Assembly (NCBI RefSeq): GCF_025263565.1
Contig: NZ_CP079865.1
Span: 4,154,001-4,218,000, forward strand
Origin: Mycobacterium sp. SMC-8
GTDB lineage: Bacteria > Actinomycetota > Actinomycetes > Mycobacteriales > Mycobacteriaceae
Direction: 5' to 3'
Length of the DNA stretch: 64,000 nucleotides
The position numbers and the translations under genes are program-made. The notes below the pieces were generated by a model. It searched no databases and was not told where the DNA came from. It saw only the letters and a program-made list of their open reading frames with translations. The stretch's first letter is position 1, and every line of letters starts with the position of its first letter. Positions 37,181 to 45,816 of the stretch are shown here, piece by piece.

Positions 37181-37761
37181 GCGCTCCCCAGGTCGGGGTG
37201 CTCGCGCTGCAGGGTGACACCCGGGAGCACCTGGCCGCACTGGAGGAAGCCGGGGCGCAGGCCCGCACCGTCCGTCGGCGCGCCGAGCTCGACGCGGTGG
37301 ACGCGCTGGTGATCCCGGGTGGGGAGTCCACTGCGATGAGTCATCTCCTGCGCGAGTTCGAGCTGCTGGAGCCGCTGCGCGCCAGGCTCGCCGACGGGAT
37401 GCCCGCCTACGGGTCCTGCGCGGGGATGATCCTGCTGGCCAGCGACATCGCCAACGCCGGGGTGCCCGGACGGCAGGCGCTGCCGCTGGGCGCCATCGAT
37501 ATGACGGTGCGCCGCAACGCTTTCGGGCGGCAGGTCGACTCCTTCGAAGAGGACGTCGACTTCGAGGGGCTGGACGGTTCGGTGCACGCGGTGTTCATCC
37601 GCGCGCCGTGGGTCGAGCGGGTCGGCGCAGGCGTCGAGGTGCTGGCCAGCGCGGCGGGCCATCCCGTCGCGGTGCGGCAGGGACGCACGATGGCCACGGC
37701 GTTCCACCCCGAAGTGACCGGCGACCGCCGCGTCCACAAACTCTTCGTCGCCTCCCTGTAG
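37177..37761 (+). CDS. pdxT: pyridoxal 5'-phosphate synthase, glutaminase subunit
   Basis: A 194-residue glutamine amidotransferase that provides ammonia to PdxS. It opens [14 protein letters not shown]; the oxyanion strand is [13 protein letters not shown]; the catalytic Cys is in [11 protein letters not shown]; His and Glu are in [13 protein letters not shown] 37177 overlaps the tesB stop. It ends 18 bases before the convergent acyl-CoA dehydrogenase gene. Confidence 0.95.
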   Translation: MSAPQVGVLALQGDTREHLAALEEAGAQARTVRRRAELDAVDALVIPGGESTAMSHLLREFELLEPLRARLADGMPAYGSCAGMILLASDIANAGVPGRQALPLGAIDMTVRRNAFGRQVDSFEEDVDFEGLDGSVHAVFIRAPWVERVGAGVEVLASAAGHPVAVRQGRTMATAFHPEVTGDRRVHKLFVASL

Positions 37762-37779
37762 CGACGCCGCCGGTTCGCG

Positions 37780-38991
37780 TTAGCGCAGGGGCAGGCCGGT
37801 GAGGGCGCGGGCCATCACCAGTCGCTGGATCTCGCTGGTGCCCTCGAAGATCGTGAAGATCTTCGCGTCGCGGTGCATGCGCTCGACGGGGTACTCGCGC
37901 GTGTAGCCGTTGCCGCCGAGGATCTGGATCGCCTCGTCGGTCACGTACACCGCGGTCTCGCTGGCCACCAGCTTGGCCATCGACCCTTCGGCGGAGGTGA
38001 ACTCCTTGCCGTTGCGGGCCATCCAGCCGGCGCGGTAGACCAGCAGCCGGGCGGCGTCGATGCGTGCCTTCATGTCGGCGAGCTTGAACGCGACGGCCTG
38101 GAACTCACCGATCTTGCGGCCGAATTGCTCACGCTCGCAGGCGTAGTCGCGGGCGTACTCGTATGCGGCGCGTGCCACCCCGACCGCCATCGCGCCGACG
38201 GTGGGTCGGGTGCGCTCGAAAGTGGCCAGTGCGGCCTGCCCGGCGGCCCTCTTGCCCTCGCGGACCTTGGCGATCCGCGCATCGAACTTCTCCTTGCCGC
38301 CGACGATCAGGCGGCCCGGGATGCGCACGTCTTCGAGGACCACCTCGGCGGTGTGGGAGGCGCGTATGCCGTGCTTGAGGAACTTCTGGCCCTGGCTCAG
38401 ACCTGGCGTGTCCGGGGGGATGATGAACGACGCCTGACCGCGCGTGCCCAGCTCCGGGTGCACCGAGGCGACGACGACGTGGACGTTGGCGATGCCGCCG
38501 TTGGTGGCCCAGGTCTTGGTGCCGTTGAGCACCCATTCGTCGGTGGCCTCGTCGTAGCGGGCGCGCGTCAGGATCGACCCGACATCGGAGCCGGCGTTGG
38601 GTTCGGATGAACAGAACGCGGCAACCTTGGGATCGTCGACGGAGCCGAACATCTGTGGCACCCATTCGCCGACCTGCTCGGGGGTGCCGTTGGCGGCGAC
38701 CGACGCCGCGGCCAGGCCGGTGCCCAGGATGGCCAGCGCGATGCCGGCATCACCCCAGAACATCTCCTCGAACGCAACGATCATGCCCAGACCGCTGGGT
38801 TCGGCGGCCTGCTCGGCGAAGAACTCCGTGGAGTAGAGACCGATCTTGGCAGCCTCTTGGATGATCGGCCATGGGGTCTCTTCGCGCTCGTCCCACTCCG
38901 CGGCCGCGGGCCGGACCACGTCGGCAGCAAACTCGTGAACCCACTTCTGCACATCCACCAAGTCCGGCGGCAGTTCCAGGGAGAACGTCAT
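37780..38991 (-). CDS. acyl-CoA dehydrogenase
   Basis: A 403-residue FAD enzyme that introduces the alpha-beta double bond into an acyl-CoA. Family motifs: [19 protein letters not shown] (FAD/substrate), [20 protein letters not shown], and the C-terminal [29 protein letters not shown] split over the end, where the glutamate of the EGT segment is near the usual catalytic base position. Substrate chain length cannot be told. Preceded by a palindromic operator 11 bases upstream of the ATG, so probably controlled by a TetR-type or similar repressor. Confidence 0.9.
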   Translation of the reverse strand: MTFSLELPPDLVDVQKWVHEFAADVVRPAAAEWDEREETPWPIIQEAAKIGLYSTEFFAEQAAEPSGLGMIVAFEEMFWGDAGIALAILGTGLAAASVAANGTPEQVGEWVPQMFGSVDDPKVAAFCSSEPNAGSDVGSILTRARYDEATDEWVLNGTKTWATNGGIANVHVVVASVHPELGTRGQASFIIPPDTPGLSQGQKFLKHGIRASHTAEVVLEDVRIPGRLIVGGKEKFDARIAKVREGKRAAGQAALATFERTRPTVGAMAVGVARAAYEYARDYACEREQFGRKIGEFQAVAFKLADMKARIDAARLLVYRAGWMARNGKEFTSAEGSMAKLVASETAVYVTDEAIQILGGNGYTREYPVERMHRDAKIFTIFEGTSEIQRLVMARALTGLPLR

Positions 38992-39001
38992 GCCTGGGTA
39001 C

Positions 39002-39017
39002 CTTACTGCGGAGTAAG
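39002..39017. promoter_or_regulatory. palindromic operator before the acyl-CoA dehydrogenase gene
   Basis: CTTACT - GCGG - AGTAAG is a perfect 6-base inverted repeat, followed at 39018-39023 by a further half-site TTACTC. It lies 11-26 bases before the dehydrogenase start, over the expected promoter. Such TTACT-type palindromes are typical of repressors of fatty-acid genes in actinobacteria. The repressor is not identified in the window. Confidence 0.55.
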
Positions 39018-39039
39018 TTACTCGGCCAGCGAGTGTGGC

Positions 39040-40773
39040 TCAGCTAACAGCGTCGGCAAGTATTGGAAGAATCAGCTGGGAGTCGGACCGAACCGTGTTC
39101 AGGCTGCTGGTTCCGACCGACGCGTGCCGGAAGCCCATGATCGCCGGAGTGCGTGGATCCTGATCGTCGCTGGTCAGGGTGAGCTGCACCCGATGGCCGG
39201 CTCGGAAGCGGCGGGCATTGGGCACCAACGGGATTCGGTAGGTCACGGTATCGCCGACCGGTACGGCCACGGCGGTGTCACAGGGCAGCACCGGGGCGCC
39301 GTCGGTGCTGGCAGCCGCGTCGACGGAGCGCAGGCTGGCCCGAAGCCAGCCCGCGGTCACCTCGGTGATCTGATCATCGGGTCCGACGTCGCGCAGCGTC
39401 GCGATCCAGGCGGTGTCCGCGGCGGTGGCCGAGGCCTGCAGCCGCAACTCGATGTCGCCGACGAGGTCGAGGTCGCGCTCGAGTGGGGCGGAAGTCCAGC
39501 TCAGCGTCGGCGGCGGGTCGATCGGGCTGGCCTTCACTCGGTTGAGCCCGCCACCGAGGGTCAGGTATTCGCGTGCTCCGGGTTCGCCCTCATCGGCGCC
39601 GAGGGTGCCGTCGGCGCGTAGCGCCCAGTGCAGCGCAGTGGCGGCCGGTGGCCAGTTCGCGCTGGCGAGCCAGGTGTCGGCGCCCGGCAGGACGTAGCGC
39701 ACCGGCGGGCCGTCCATGATGCCGGTGTTGGCGCCCTTGAGCCAGTGGTCGTACCAGGCCAGTGCCTCGCGGTGCAGGCTTTCCCACGGCCAGGTGAGCC
39801 CGAATTGACCAAGCATCGCCATCCGCACATTCGGGTTGGCCGATAACGCCTTCCATGCGGTGAAGGTCGAGGGCAGATGCAGCGGGACGTTCTCCCAGTC
39901 GCAGCCGAGATAGACCGGGATGTCGACGCGGTCCAGCAGCGGCAACAGGTTGCGTTCCTGCCACCACTGGTCGCGCAGGGGATGCCGGACCATGGCATCG
40001 AGCCAGAGGTCGTCCCACGGGTGTGGATTGTGGGGGAGTTGGAGCAGCCGACGCATCATCGTCACGGCGGCTTCCCCGTTCATCGTGGCCAACCTGCGAT
40101 GTAACCGCGGCGTGTTCAGGATGCGGCGGGCGACGGCGAGGGCCGGATTGCGCCGCCAGAAAGCGTCGCTGCGGCCGGCGGTCAGTCCCATCATCGACAA
40201 GAACGGCGTGACGAACGACGAACTCGTCAGCCCATGGTGTGATGCGGCTTCGTAGAGGTCGGCGGTGGCCGCGATCGGGAAGATGGCTTTCAGGTGCGGT
40301 GGCCGCTCCACGGCGGCCTCCAGCTGGGCCATCGCGAAGTAGCTGATCCCGATCATGCCGACGTTGCCGTCGCACCACGGTTGGGCGGCTGTCCACTCGA
40401 CGAGGTCGAAGAGGTCGCGGCGCTCCTGGGCGTCCATGAAGCCGAAGGTGCCGCCGGATCCGCCGGTGCCGCGCAGGTTGGCGATGACATGGACGTATCC
40501 GCGGGAGACCCAGAAGTACGTCGCCCCGGCTTCGATGAAGCCCGCGGGGGCGCCCAGGTCCTGAATCTGCCGCGGATACGGCGACGCGGCGATCAGCGCC
40601 GGGAATCGTCCCACCGAATCGGGGTGGTGCACATCGGCGAGCAGGTCGACGCCGTCGCGCATGCCGACCCGTTGGTTTATGCGGTGGGCGATTCCGAACC
40701 GCGGCCGGCTCAGGTTGCGGTATGTGCGGCCGGTGTCCTGCGGGCCGTTGAGGGGGCGATCGACGCTGGGCAT
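39040..40773 (-). CDS. CocE/NonD family (X-Pro dipeptidyl-peptidase-like) alpha/beta hydrolase
   Basis: A 577-residue hydrolase. The N-terminal part is an alpha/beta fold with oxyanion segment VIANLRGTGGSGGTFGF and nucleophile elbow VGMIGISYFAMAQLEAA (G-x-S-Y variant of the family). The C-terminal 200 residues form the jelly-roll domain (PDPT ... RLQASATAADTAWIATLRDV; RAGHRVQLTLTS). Members cleave esters or amides such as cocaine or acyl peptides. No signal peptide. It is divergent from a TetR gene with two matching operators in between, one overlapping its own start. Confidence 0.85.
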   Translation of the reverse strand: MPSVDRPLNGPQDTGRTYRNLSRPRFGIAHRINQRVGMRDGVDLLADVHHPDSVGRFPALIAASPYPRQIQDLGAPAGFIEAGATYFWVSRGYVHVIANLRGTGGSGGTFGFMDAQERRDLFDLVEWTAAQPWCDGNVGMIGISYFAMAQLEAAVERPPHLKAIFPIAATADLYEAASHHGLTSSSFVTPFLSMMGLTAGRSDAFWRRNPALAVARRILNTPRLHRRLATMNGEAAVTMMRRLLQLPHNPHPWDDLWLDAMVRHPLRDQWWQERNLLPLLDRVDIPVYLGCDWENVPLHLPSTFTAWKALSANPNVRMAMLGQFGLTWPWESLHREALAWYDHWLKGANTGIMDGPPVRYVLPGADTWLASANWPPAATALHWALRADGTLGADEGEPGAREYLTLGGGLNRVKASPIDPPPTLSWTSAPLERDLDLVGDIELRLQASATAADTAWIATLRDVGPDDQITEVTAGWLRASLRSVDAAASTDGAPVLPCDTAVAVPVGDTVTYRIPLVPNARRFRAGHRVQLTLTSDDQDPRTPAIMGFRHASVGTSSLNTVRSDSQLILPILADAVS

Positions 40774-40796
40774 AGTCTCACGCTACGTTGAGACTA
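40773..40796. promoter_or_regulatory. operator 1 of the TetR/hydrolase divergent region
   Basis: TAGTCTCA - CGCTACGT - TGAGACTA, a perfect 8-base inverted repeat with an 8-base spacer. It touches the ATG of the CocE-type hydrolase gene (ATG complement at 40771-40773). The spacer CGCTACG is the same as in operator 2, which marks both as one binding motif. Confidence 0.75.
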
Positions 40797-40814
40797 GTTT
40801 CACCACAACATGAA

Positions 40815-40832
40815 TTTCACGCTACGATGAAA
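40815..40832. promoter_or_regulatory. operator 2 of the TetR/hydrolase divergent region
   Basis: TTTCA - CGCTACGA - TGAAA, inverted repeat with the same spacer core as operator 1; common motif TYTCACGCTACGWTGARA. The centres are 39 bases apart. It overlaps the proposed TetR start codon 40827-40829, suggesting tight autorepression or that a downstream GTG (40836) is the true start. Confidence 0.7.
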
Positions 40833-41429
40833 CTCGTGCCCAAGATCCCGTCCGGCCCCCGGGACGAACGCGGTGTGCTGTCGCGGCGAATCCTCGTCGC
40901 CGCCCGCGCGGCGTTCGCCGCCACCGGCTACGCAGGAACGACGGTGCGCGCGGTGGCCCGGGCCGCCGAGGTCGACCCGGCGCTGGTGTACCACTACTTC
41001 GGGTCGAAGGAAGCGCTGCTCGACGCCGCTACCGACCCACCTCAGCAGTGGTTGGATAGCGTCGCCGCGACGTGGGCCACGCCGGCTCCCCAACTGGGGG
41101 CCGCCCTGGTGCGGCTGATGCTCAGTGCCTGGGCCGACTGCGAGATCGGCCCCGTGCTGCATGCGATCCTGCAGACCGCGGCACATGAGGCGGCCACCCG
41201 GGAAAAGCTGCGCCTGGTGGTGCAGCGGAGTCTGATGGGTGTCTCAGAATTAGGTGCCGACGACGCCGACCGACTGTTCCGTAGCGGCCTGATCTCTTCG
41301 CAGATCATGGGGCTGGCGATGATGCGCTATGTATGGCGCATCGAGCCGATCGCATCGATGGACGATGATGCGCTCATCGCGGCGGTGGCGCCGAATCTGC
41401 AGCGCTACATCCTCGAAGACCTGGGGTGA
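40827..41429 (+). CDS. TetR-family transcriptional repressor
   Basis: A 200-residue TetR regulator. The N-terminal helix-turn-helix is ILVAARAAFAATGYAGTTVR followed by AEVDPALVYHYFGSKEALL. The C-terminal part matches the TetR-C branch with WRIEPIASMDDDALI. The start is uncertain: ATG 40827 (MKLVPKIPSG) or GTG 40836; an earlier ATG at 40788 would place operator 2 inside the gene. Divergent from the hydrolase gene with two operators between, so it likely represses both itself and the hydrolase; the inducer may be the hydrolase substrate. Confidence 0.88.
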   Translation: MKLVPKIPSGPRDERGVLSRRILVAARAAFAATGYAGTTVRAVARAAEVDPALVYHYFGSKEALLDAATDPPQQWLDSVAATWATPAPQLGAALVRLMLSAWADCEIGPVLHAILQTAAHEAATREKLRLVVQRSLMGVSELGADDADRLFRSGLISSQIMGLAMMRYVWRIEPIASMDDDALIAAVAPNLQRYILEDLG

Positions 41430-41434
41430 GTGGG

Positions 41435-41463
41435 TTCGGTTCACCCGAACACCCACGTAGACT
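41435..41463 (+). promoter_or_regulatory. probable SigA promoter of yebC
   Basis: TTCGGT (41435-41440), 17 bases, then TAGACT (41458-41463), the usual mycobacterial -10 form. The start codon is 60 bases further. The -35 lies in a hairpin (GTGGG-TTCGG pairing with CCGAA and CCCAC, 41430-41456) that could also end tetR transcription. Confidence 0.5.
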
Positions 41464-41522
41464 GGTCGATCGGACTGACGACGTGACATTGACCAGTAGA
41501 ACTCGAAGGAAGTAGCACCTCT

Positions 41523-42278
41523 ATGAGCGGCCATTCGAAGTGGGCCACCACCAAGCACAAGAAAGCCGTGATCGATGCGCGTCGCGGTAAGAACTTCGCC
41601 AAGCTGATCAAGAACATCGAGGTCGCGGCGCGCACCGGCGGCGGAGATCCCGCCGGCAACCCGACACTGTATGACGCCATTCAGAAGGCGAAGAAGAACT
41701 CGGTGCCCAACGACAACATCGAACGTGCCCGCAAGCGGGGCGCGGGCGAGGAAGCCGGCGGCGCCGACTGGCAGACCATCACCTACGAGGGTTACGGACC
41801 CAACGGCGTGGCCGTGCTGGTGGAGTGCCTGACCGACAACCGCAACCGCGCCGCCGGCGAGGTGCGGGTGGCGATGACGCGTAACGGCGGCAGCATGGCC
41901 GACCCGGGTTCGGTGTCCTACCTGTTCACCCGTAAGGGCGTGGTGACCCTCGACAAGAACGGGCTGACCGAGGACGACGTGCTGGCCGCGGTGCTCGACG
42001 CCGGTGCCGAAGATGTCAACGACCTCGGCGACAGCTTCGAGATCATCTCGGAGCCAACCGATCTGGTCGCGGTACGCACTGCGCTGCAGGACGCGGGCAT
42101 CGATTATGAGTCGGCCGAGGCGACCTTCCAGCCTTCGGTCAGTGTTCCGGTCGACGTCGAGGCCGCCCGCAAGGTGCTCAAGCTCGTCGACGCCCTCGAA
42201 GACAGTGACGACGTCCAGGACGTCTACACCAACATCGACATCCCCGACGACGTCGCCGCCGCACTCGAACAGGAGTGA
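41523..42278 (+). CDS. yebC: YebC/PmpR family translation or transcription factor
   Basis: A 251-residue protein of the YebC family (Rv2603c-like). It opens [20 protein letters not shown], the family signature, and has [20 protein letters not shown] and [11 protein letters not shown]. Members are described as DNA-binding regulators and, more recently, as factors that help ribosomes past polyproline stretches. AAGGAAG lies about 10 bases before the ATG. This is the last gene of the conserved block; ruvC normally follows within a few kb, but here an accessory region of about 11 kb intervenes. A polyproline role would be notable beside the Pro-rich gene at 22253, but that is speculation. Confidence 0.93.
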   Translation: MSGHSKWATTKHKKAVIDARRGKNFAKLIKNIEVAARTGGGDPAGNPTLYDAIQKAKKNSVPNDNIERARKRGAGEEAGGADWQTITYEGYGPNGVAVLVECLTDNRNRAAGEVRVAMTRNGGSMADPGSVSYLFTRKGVVTLDKNGLTEDDVLAAVLDAGAEDVNDLGDSFEIISEPTDLVAVRTALQDAGIDYESAEATFQPSVSVPVDVEAARKVLKLVDALEDSDDVQDVYTNIDIPDDVAAALEQE

Positions 42279-42299
42279 CCGCCGCGCGGTGACGCCCGG

Positions 42300-43442
42300 T
42301 CAGACCCCGGGCGGCAGGAACGACAGGTCGGTGCATTCGGTGAGCATCGCGGTCAGGCCCGCGCACACCGCGGCATCGGTGCGGGAGTTCAACTCCTCGA
42401 TCGCCTCGTTCGCGATAACCACGAGTTCGGTGACGCGACCCCGGATTCGATCGACCGCCCCCGAGCCCACCAGGACGCGCCGGGCCTCGGCGATCGCGGC
42501 GTCGTCGGCGTCCGCGTCGCCGACGATGCCGGTCAGGGTGCGCCGGTCCGGTGCGCTCGCCAGTTCCAGAGCGGTGCCCAGCAACTCTGTAGGTTTTCCG
42601 CCGCGGATGTCGTCGCCGACCCGCTTGCCACTTGCGGCCGTTGTGCTGAACACATCGGTCAGGTCGTCGCGCAGCTGAAAAGCCTGCCCTACCGCGCGGG
42701 CGAACTTCTTCAGGTGGGCCTCAATCGCTGGGGTCGCAGTCCCGGCGAGCGCGAGCCCCAGCTGCATCGGCCGCTCCACGGTGTAGCTGCTGGTCTTGTA
42801 CCGCTGGATCTTCCCGGCCGCGGCCCAGGAGTAGTCACGCGCGGCCTGGGCCTGGAGCTCGAGGAGTTGGCCGGCGACCACCTCGACCCGCATTGCGCCG
42901 AAGGTCTGCCTGACGCGGCGGCGCGCGTCGGTGCCGAGCAAGCTGACCGCGCAGGCGACGGAGTCGTGCGCCGCCGACCACAGCAGGTCGCCGACAAGCA
43001 GTGCCATGTGGTCGCCGAACAGACGCGCATCACCCGTGCCGTCGTCGGCGCGGTGCCGGGAGGCCAGCGCCGCGCGCACCGACGGCTGTCCGCGCCGCAC
43101 GTCGGAGTCGTCGATGACGTCGTCGTGAACCAGCACCGCGGCATGGAGCAGTTCGACCGCCGCGGCCAGGTGCACCAGCGGCGGGAGACCGGTGGCGGGC
43201 GGGCCGGCCGCCCGCCACGCCCAGAACATGAACCGGGGACGCAGCCGTTTACCTCCCGCCTTCACCGCCGACAGGCAGAGATCCGCCACCGGCTCCAGGT
43301 TGGCGTCGATCGATCGCAGTGGTGCGGCGACGGTGTCGCACACCGCCGCGCCCAGCTGGTCCTCCAGGGTCCCCAGGAACCTGGTCGTTGGTTGACACGG
43401 ACTCGTTGGTTGGAACGGAGAAGCCACCGCGTTGTCGCCCAC
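42300..43442 (-). CDS. polyprenyl (isoprenyl) diphosphate synthase
   Basis: A 380-residue trans-prenyltransferase. The first Asp-rich motif is HDDVIDDSDVRRG, the second is FQLRDDLTDVFS, with KAGGKRLRPRF binding isopentenyl diphosphate. I chose GTG 43442, five bases after GAGG; the frame stays open to ATG 43679, but that extension is unlike the family and would overlap the divergent permease gene. Two residues around the second motif (L for the usual I/V, T for D/L) keep the two key Asp. Product chain length cannot be judged. No obvious partner gene, so it may be separate from the catabolic cluster. Confidence 0.85.
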   Translation of the reverse strand: MGDNAVASPFQPTSPCQPTTRFLGTLEDQLGAAVCDTVAAPLRSIDANLEPVADLCLSAVKAGGKRLRPRFMFWAWRAAGPPATGLPPLVHLAAAVELLHAAVLVHDDVIDDSDVRRGQPSVRAALASRHRADDGTGDARLFGDHMALLVGDLLWSAAHDSVACAVSLLGTDARRRVRQTFGAMRVEVVAGQLLELQAQAARDYSWAAAGKIQRYKTSSYTVERPMQLGLALAGTATPAIEAHLKKFARAVGQAFQLRDDLTDVFSTTAASGKRVGDDIRGGKPTELLGTALELASAPDRRTLTGIVGDADADDAAIAEARRVLVGSGAVDRIRGRVTELVVIANEAIEELNSRTDAAVCAGLTAMLTECTDLSFLPPGV

Positions 43443-43534
43443 CACATCCTCGCTTTCTGAGCAGACCGGCGCGGCGAGTGTATGGGCAGTGGGGCCCCAG
43501 CGCTCGCCTGCGCAGCCGGTTGCCGGCACGACGC

Positions 43535-43548
43535 TGTAGATCCCTACA
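43535..43548. promoter_or_regulatory. short inverted repeat upstream of the permease gene
   Basis: TGTAG - ATCC - CTACA in the 219-base region between the divergent polyprenyl synthase and permease genes, about 115-125 bases before the permease start. It could be an operator for the PucR regulator encoded in the cluster. The arms are only 5 bases, so it may be chance. Confidence 0.3.
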
Positions 43549-43661
43549 TCCGTGCGGCGTCGGACTGTGCGCCCAAACCAGACTCGGCCGGTCCGGCTGC
43601 CGGGGCACCGCGCCCGTGCGCATACTTGCGTGAACTTTGGGGGTGACGAAAGGAAACCCGG

Positions 43662-45122
43662 ATGGCCGGAAATGGTCAATTAGGCTCAGCGCCAACCGAA
43701 CTCAAGCGCGAGTTCTCGTTGTGGTCGGCATTCGCGTTTGCGTTCGCGTTCATCTCGCCGATCGTGGCGATGTACGGCATCTACGGACTGTCGCTGTCCA
43801 CTGCCGGGCCCGGGTTCTGGTGGACGTTCGTGATCGTCGGCGCCGGACAGTTCATCGTCGCGCTGGCGTTCGCAGAACTGGTGTCGCGCTGGCCGTTCGA
43901 AGGTTCCATTTACCAGTGGACCAAACGCCTGGCCGGGGAGGTGACCGGCTGGTTCGCCGGGTGGGTGTACATGTGGGCGCTGGTGATCATCATGGCCACG
44001 GTCGCCTACGGCGGCGCAGGGTTCCTGGCGGAGCTGGTCGGGATCGCGAGTCCGACCGCGGTGCAGCAGAGCATCATCGCGCTGCTGATTCTGCTGGCCG
44101 GCACCTGCGCCAACATCGCCGGCCGCGTCTTCCTGAAAACCCTGATGTTGGGCAGCATCATCGCCGAAATCGTGGCCTCGGTGGGGCTGGGCACCTACCT
44201 GCTGATCTTCCATCGCCACCACGGTCTCGACATCATCGTGCAGGGCATCGACCTCGGCAGCGGATGGTCGTGGGCCTATCTGTCGGGGCCGTTCCTGGCG
44301 GCCCTGGCCTTCACCAGCTGGTCGATCCTCGGCTTCGAAAGTGCCGGTGCGATCGCCGAAGAGGTCAAGGAACCGCAGCGAAACGTCCCCAAGGCCATGC
44401 TGTTCTCGGTGTCGTTCATCGCCATCGTCATCGCCTACGCATCGCTGGCGGTCACGCTGGCGGTGCCCGACTTCGACAAGATCACCTCCGGTGAGGTCTC
44501 CGATCCGGTCACCTACGTTCTCGGGACCGCGCTGGGCGAATCCTGGGTCAAACCGATCCTGCTGGCGTTCGTGATCGGCTTCCTGGCGAGCTTCCTGGCG
44601 CTGCAGGCCTCGGCATCCCGGGTCATCTGGGCCTTCGCCCGCGACAAGGTGCTGCCCGGCTCACGCGTGCTGTCGAAGTTGTCCAGGGCGGAGGCCCAGC
44701 CGGTCACCGCGATCCTCGTCACCACCGTGATCGGCGCCGTGGTCTACCTCATCTCCGCCACCGACGTCTACTCGGTGCTGGTCACCTTCACAGCGGGCGG
44801 CTACTACCTCGCCTTCCTGTTCCCGTTGGTCACCGGATTGGTTGCGCGCCTTCGCGGTACGTGGGTGCCGGGGCCGTGGCATCTGGGCAGGCTCAGCCTG
44901 CCGGTGGCGCTGATGGCCGTCCTCTGGGCGGGATTCGCGTTCCTCAACATCGTGTGGCCCCGCACGGTGTCGGACGCGTGGTTCATCAACTGGGCGTTCT
45001 TCGTGGCGATGGGCGCGATTCTCGCGCTCGGCATCGTGATCGTGAAGGTCCGCAAGGTCGGTCAGAGTCGGCCCGGCGCGCCCTCCGCGCCGGAGTCGAC
45101 CCCGGAAACGGAACTCGTATGA
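43662..45122 (+). CDS. APC-superfamily amino acid/amine permease
   Basis: A 486-residue transporter with about 12 hydrophobic helices. It has the APC signature FAFAFISPIVAMYGIYGLSL in helix 1 and GFESAGAIAEEVKEPQRNVP in the helix 6-7 loop, as in GABA/choline-type permeases. AAAGGA lies 9 bases before ATG. It heads the catabolic cluster and overlaps SDR 1 by ATGA. It probably imports the cluster's substrate, a cationic or zwitterionic amine or amino-acid-like molecule. Confidence 0.88.
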   Translation: MAGNGQLGSAPTELKREFSLWSAFAFAFAFISPIVAMYGIYGLSLSTAGPGFWWTFVIVGAGQFIVALAFAELVSRWPFEGSIYQWTKRLAGEVTGWFAGWVYMWALVIIMATVAYGGAGFLAELVGIASPTAVQQSIIALLILLAGTCANIAGRVFLKTLMLGSIIAEIVASVGLGTYLLIFHRHHGLDIIVQGIDLGSGWSWAYLSGPFLAALAFTSWSILGFESAGAIAEEVKEPQRNVPKAMLFSVSFIAIVIAYASLAVTLAVPDFDKITSGEVSDPVTYVLGTALGESWVKPILLAFVIGFLASFLALQASASRVIWAFARDKVLPGSRVLSKLSRAEAQPVTAILVTTVIGAVVYLISATDVYSVLVTFTAGGYYLAFLFPLVTGLVARLRGTWVPGPWHLGRLSLPVALMAVLWAGFAFLNIVWPRTVSDAWFINWAFFVAMGAILALGIVIVKVRKVGQSRPGAPSAPESTPETELV

Positions 45123-45814
45123 GTGCCCCCGTCGCCGTGGTGACCGGCGCCGGCAGCGGCATCGGTGCGGCCATCGCCGCGCGGCTCGCCGAATGCGGGT
45201 GGACGGTCGCATCCATCTCCCGCGAACCCGCGCCCGACACCGACATGTGGTTGACCGCCGACGTCGCCGACGAACAGGCGGTGATCGATGCCGTGGCACA
45301 GATCGAGGCCACCCTCGGGCAGATCGACGCCGCGGTGATCTGTGCCGGTCACTACGAGGAGATCCCGGCACTGGACATCGATCCGGAGTCCTGGCAGCGG
45401 ATGCTGCGGGTGCACGTCGGCGGGTTGGCCCACGTGTGCCGGGCGGTGCTGCCGCAGATGCGCCGGCGCACGCAGGGCCGGATCGTGGGGATCGCGTCCG
45501 AACGTGCCATCGGCGGCGGCAGCAACGACGCTCACTACGCCGCGGCCAAAGGCGCCGCGCTGTCGCTGTTGCGCAGTGTCGCCGCCGAGGTGGCGGCAGA
45601 CGGGGTGATCGTCAATGCGGTCGCGCCGGGTCCCTGCGACACGCCGCTGCTGCCCGCCGACTCCTGGGAACGCGCCGAGGAGTTCCTCGAGTCGTTGCCC
45701 GCCCGGCGGATAGCCACACCGGTCGAGGTCGCCGAGCTGGTCCGGGCGCTGCTGGAAGACGATCTCTTCCTGTGCGGAGAAGTGTTGTCGGTCAACAGCG
45801 GAACGGTGATCTGA
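45119..45814 (+). CDS. short-chain dehydrogenase/reductase (active type)
   Basis: A 231-residue NAD(P)-dependent oxidoreductase. The Rossmann motif TGAGSGIG is at residues 9-16. The active-site Ser is in GIASERAI and Tyr/Lys in HYAAAKGAALSLL; NAVAPGPCDTPLL is the usual loop after the active site. ATG 45119 overlaps the permease stop. It should oxidise an alcohol or reduce a ketone in the pathway. The next gene, 2 bases later, is a relative that lacks these residues. Confidence 0.88.
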   Translation: MSAPVAVVTGAGSGIGAAIAARLAECGWTVASISREPAPDTDMWLTADVADEQAVIDAVAQIEATLGQIDAAVICAGHYEEIPALDIDPESWQRMLRVHVGGLAHVCRAVLPQMRRRTQGRIVGIASERAIGGGSNDAHYAAAKGAALSLLRSVAAEVAADGVIVNAVAPGPCDTPLLPADSWERAEEFLESLPARRIATPVEVAELVRALLEDDLFLCGEVLSVNSGTVI

Positions 45815-45816
45815 GC

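Noticed and set aside
43443..43679. An N-terminal extension of the polyprenyl synthase starting at ATG 43679
   Set aside because: It would overlap the divergent permease start and adds 79 residues unlike the family; GTG 43442 has GAGG at the right distance.
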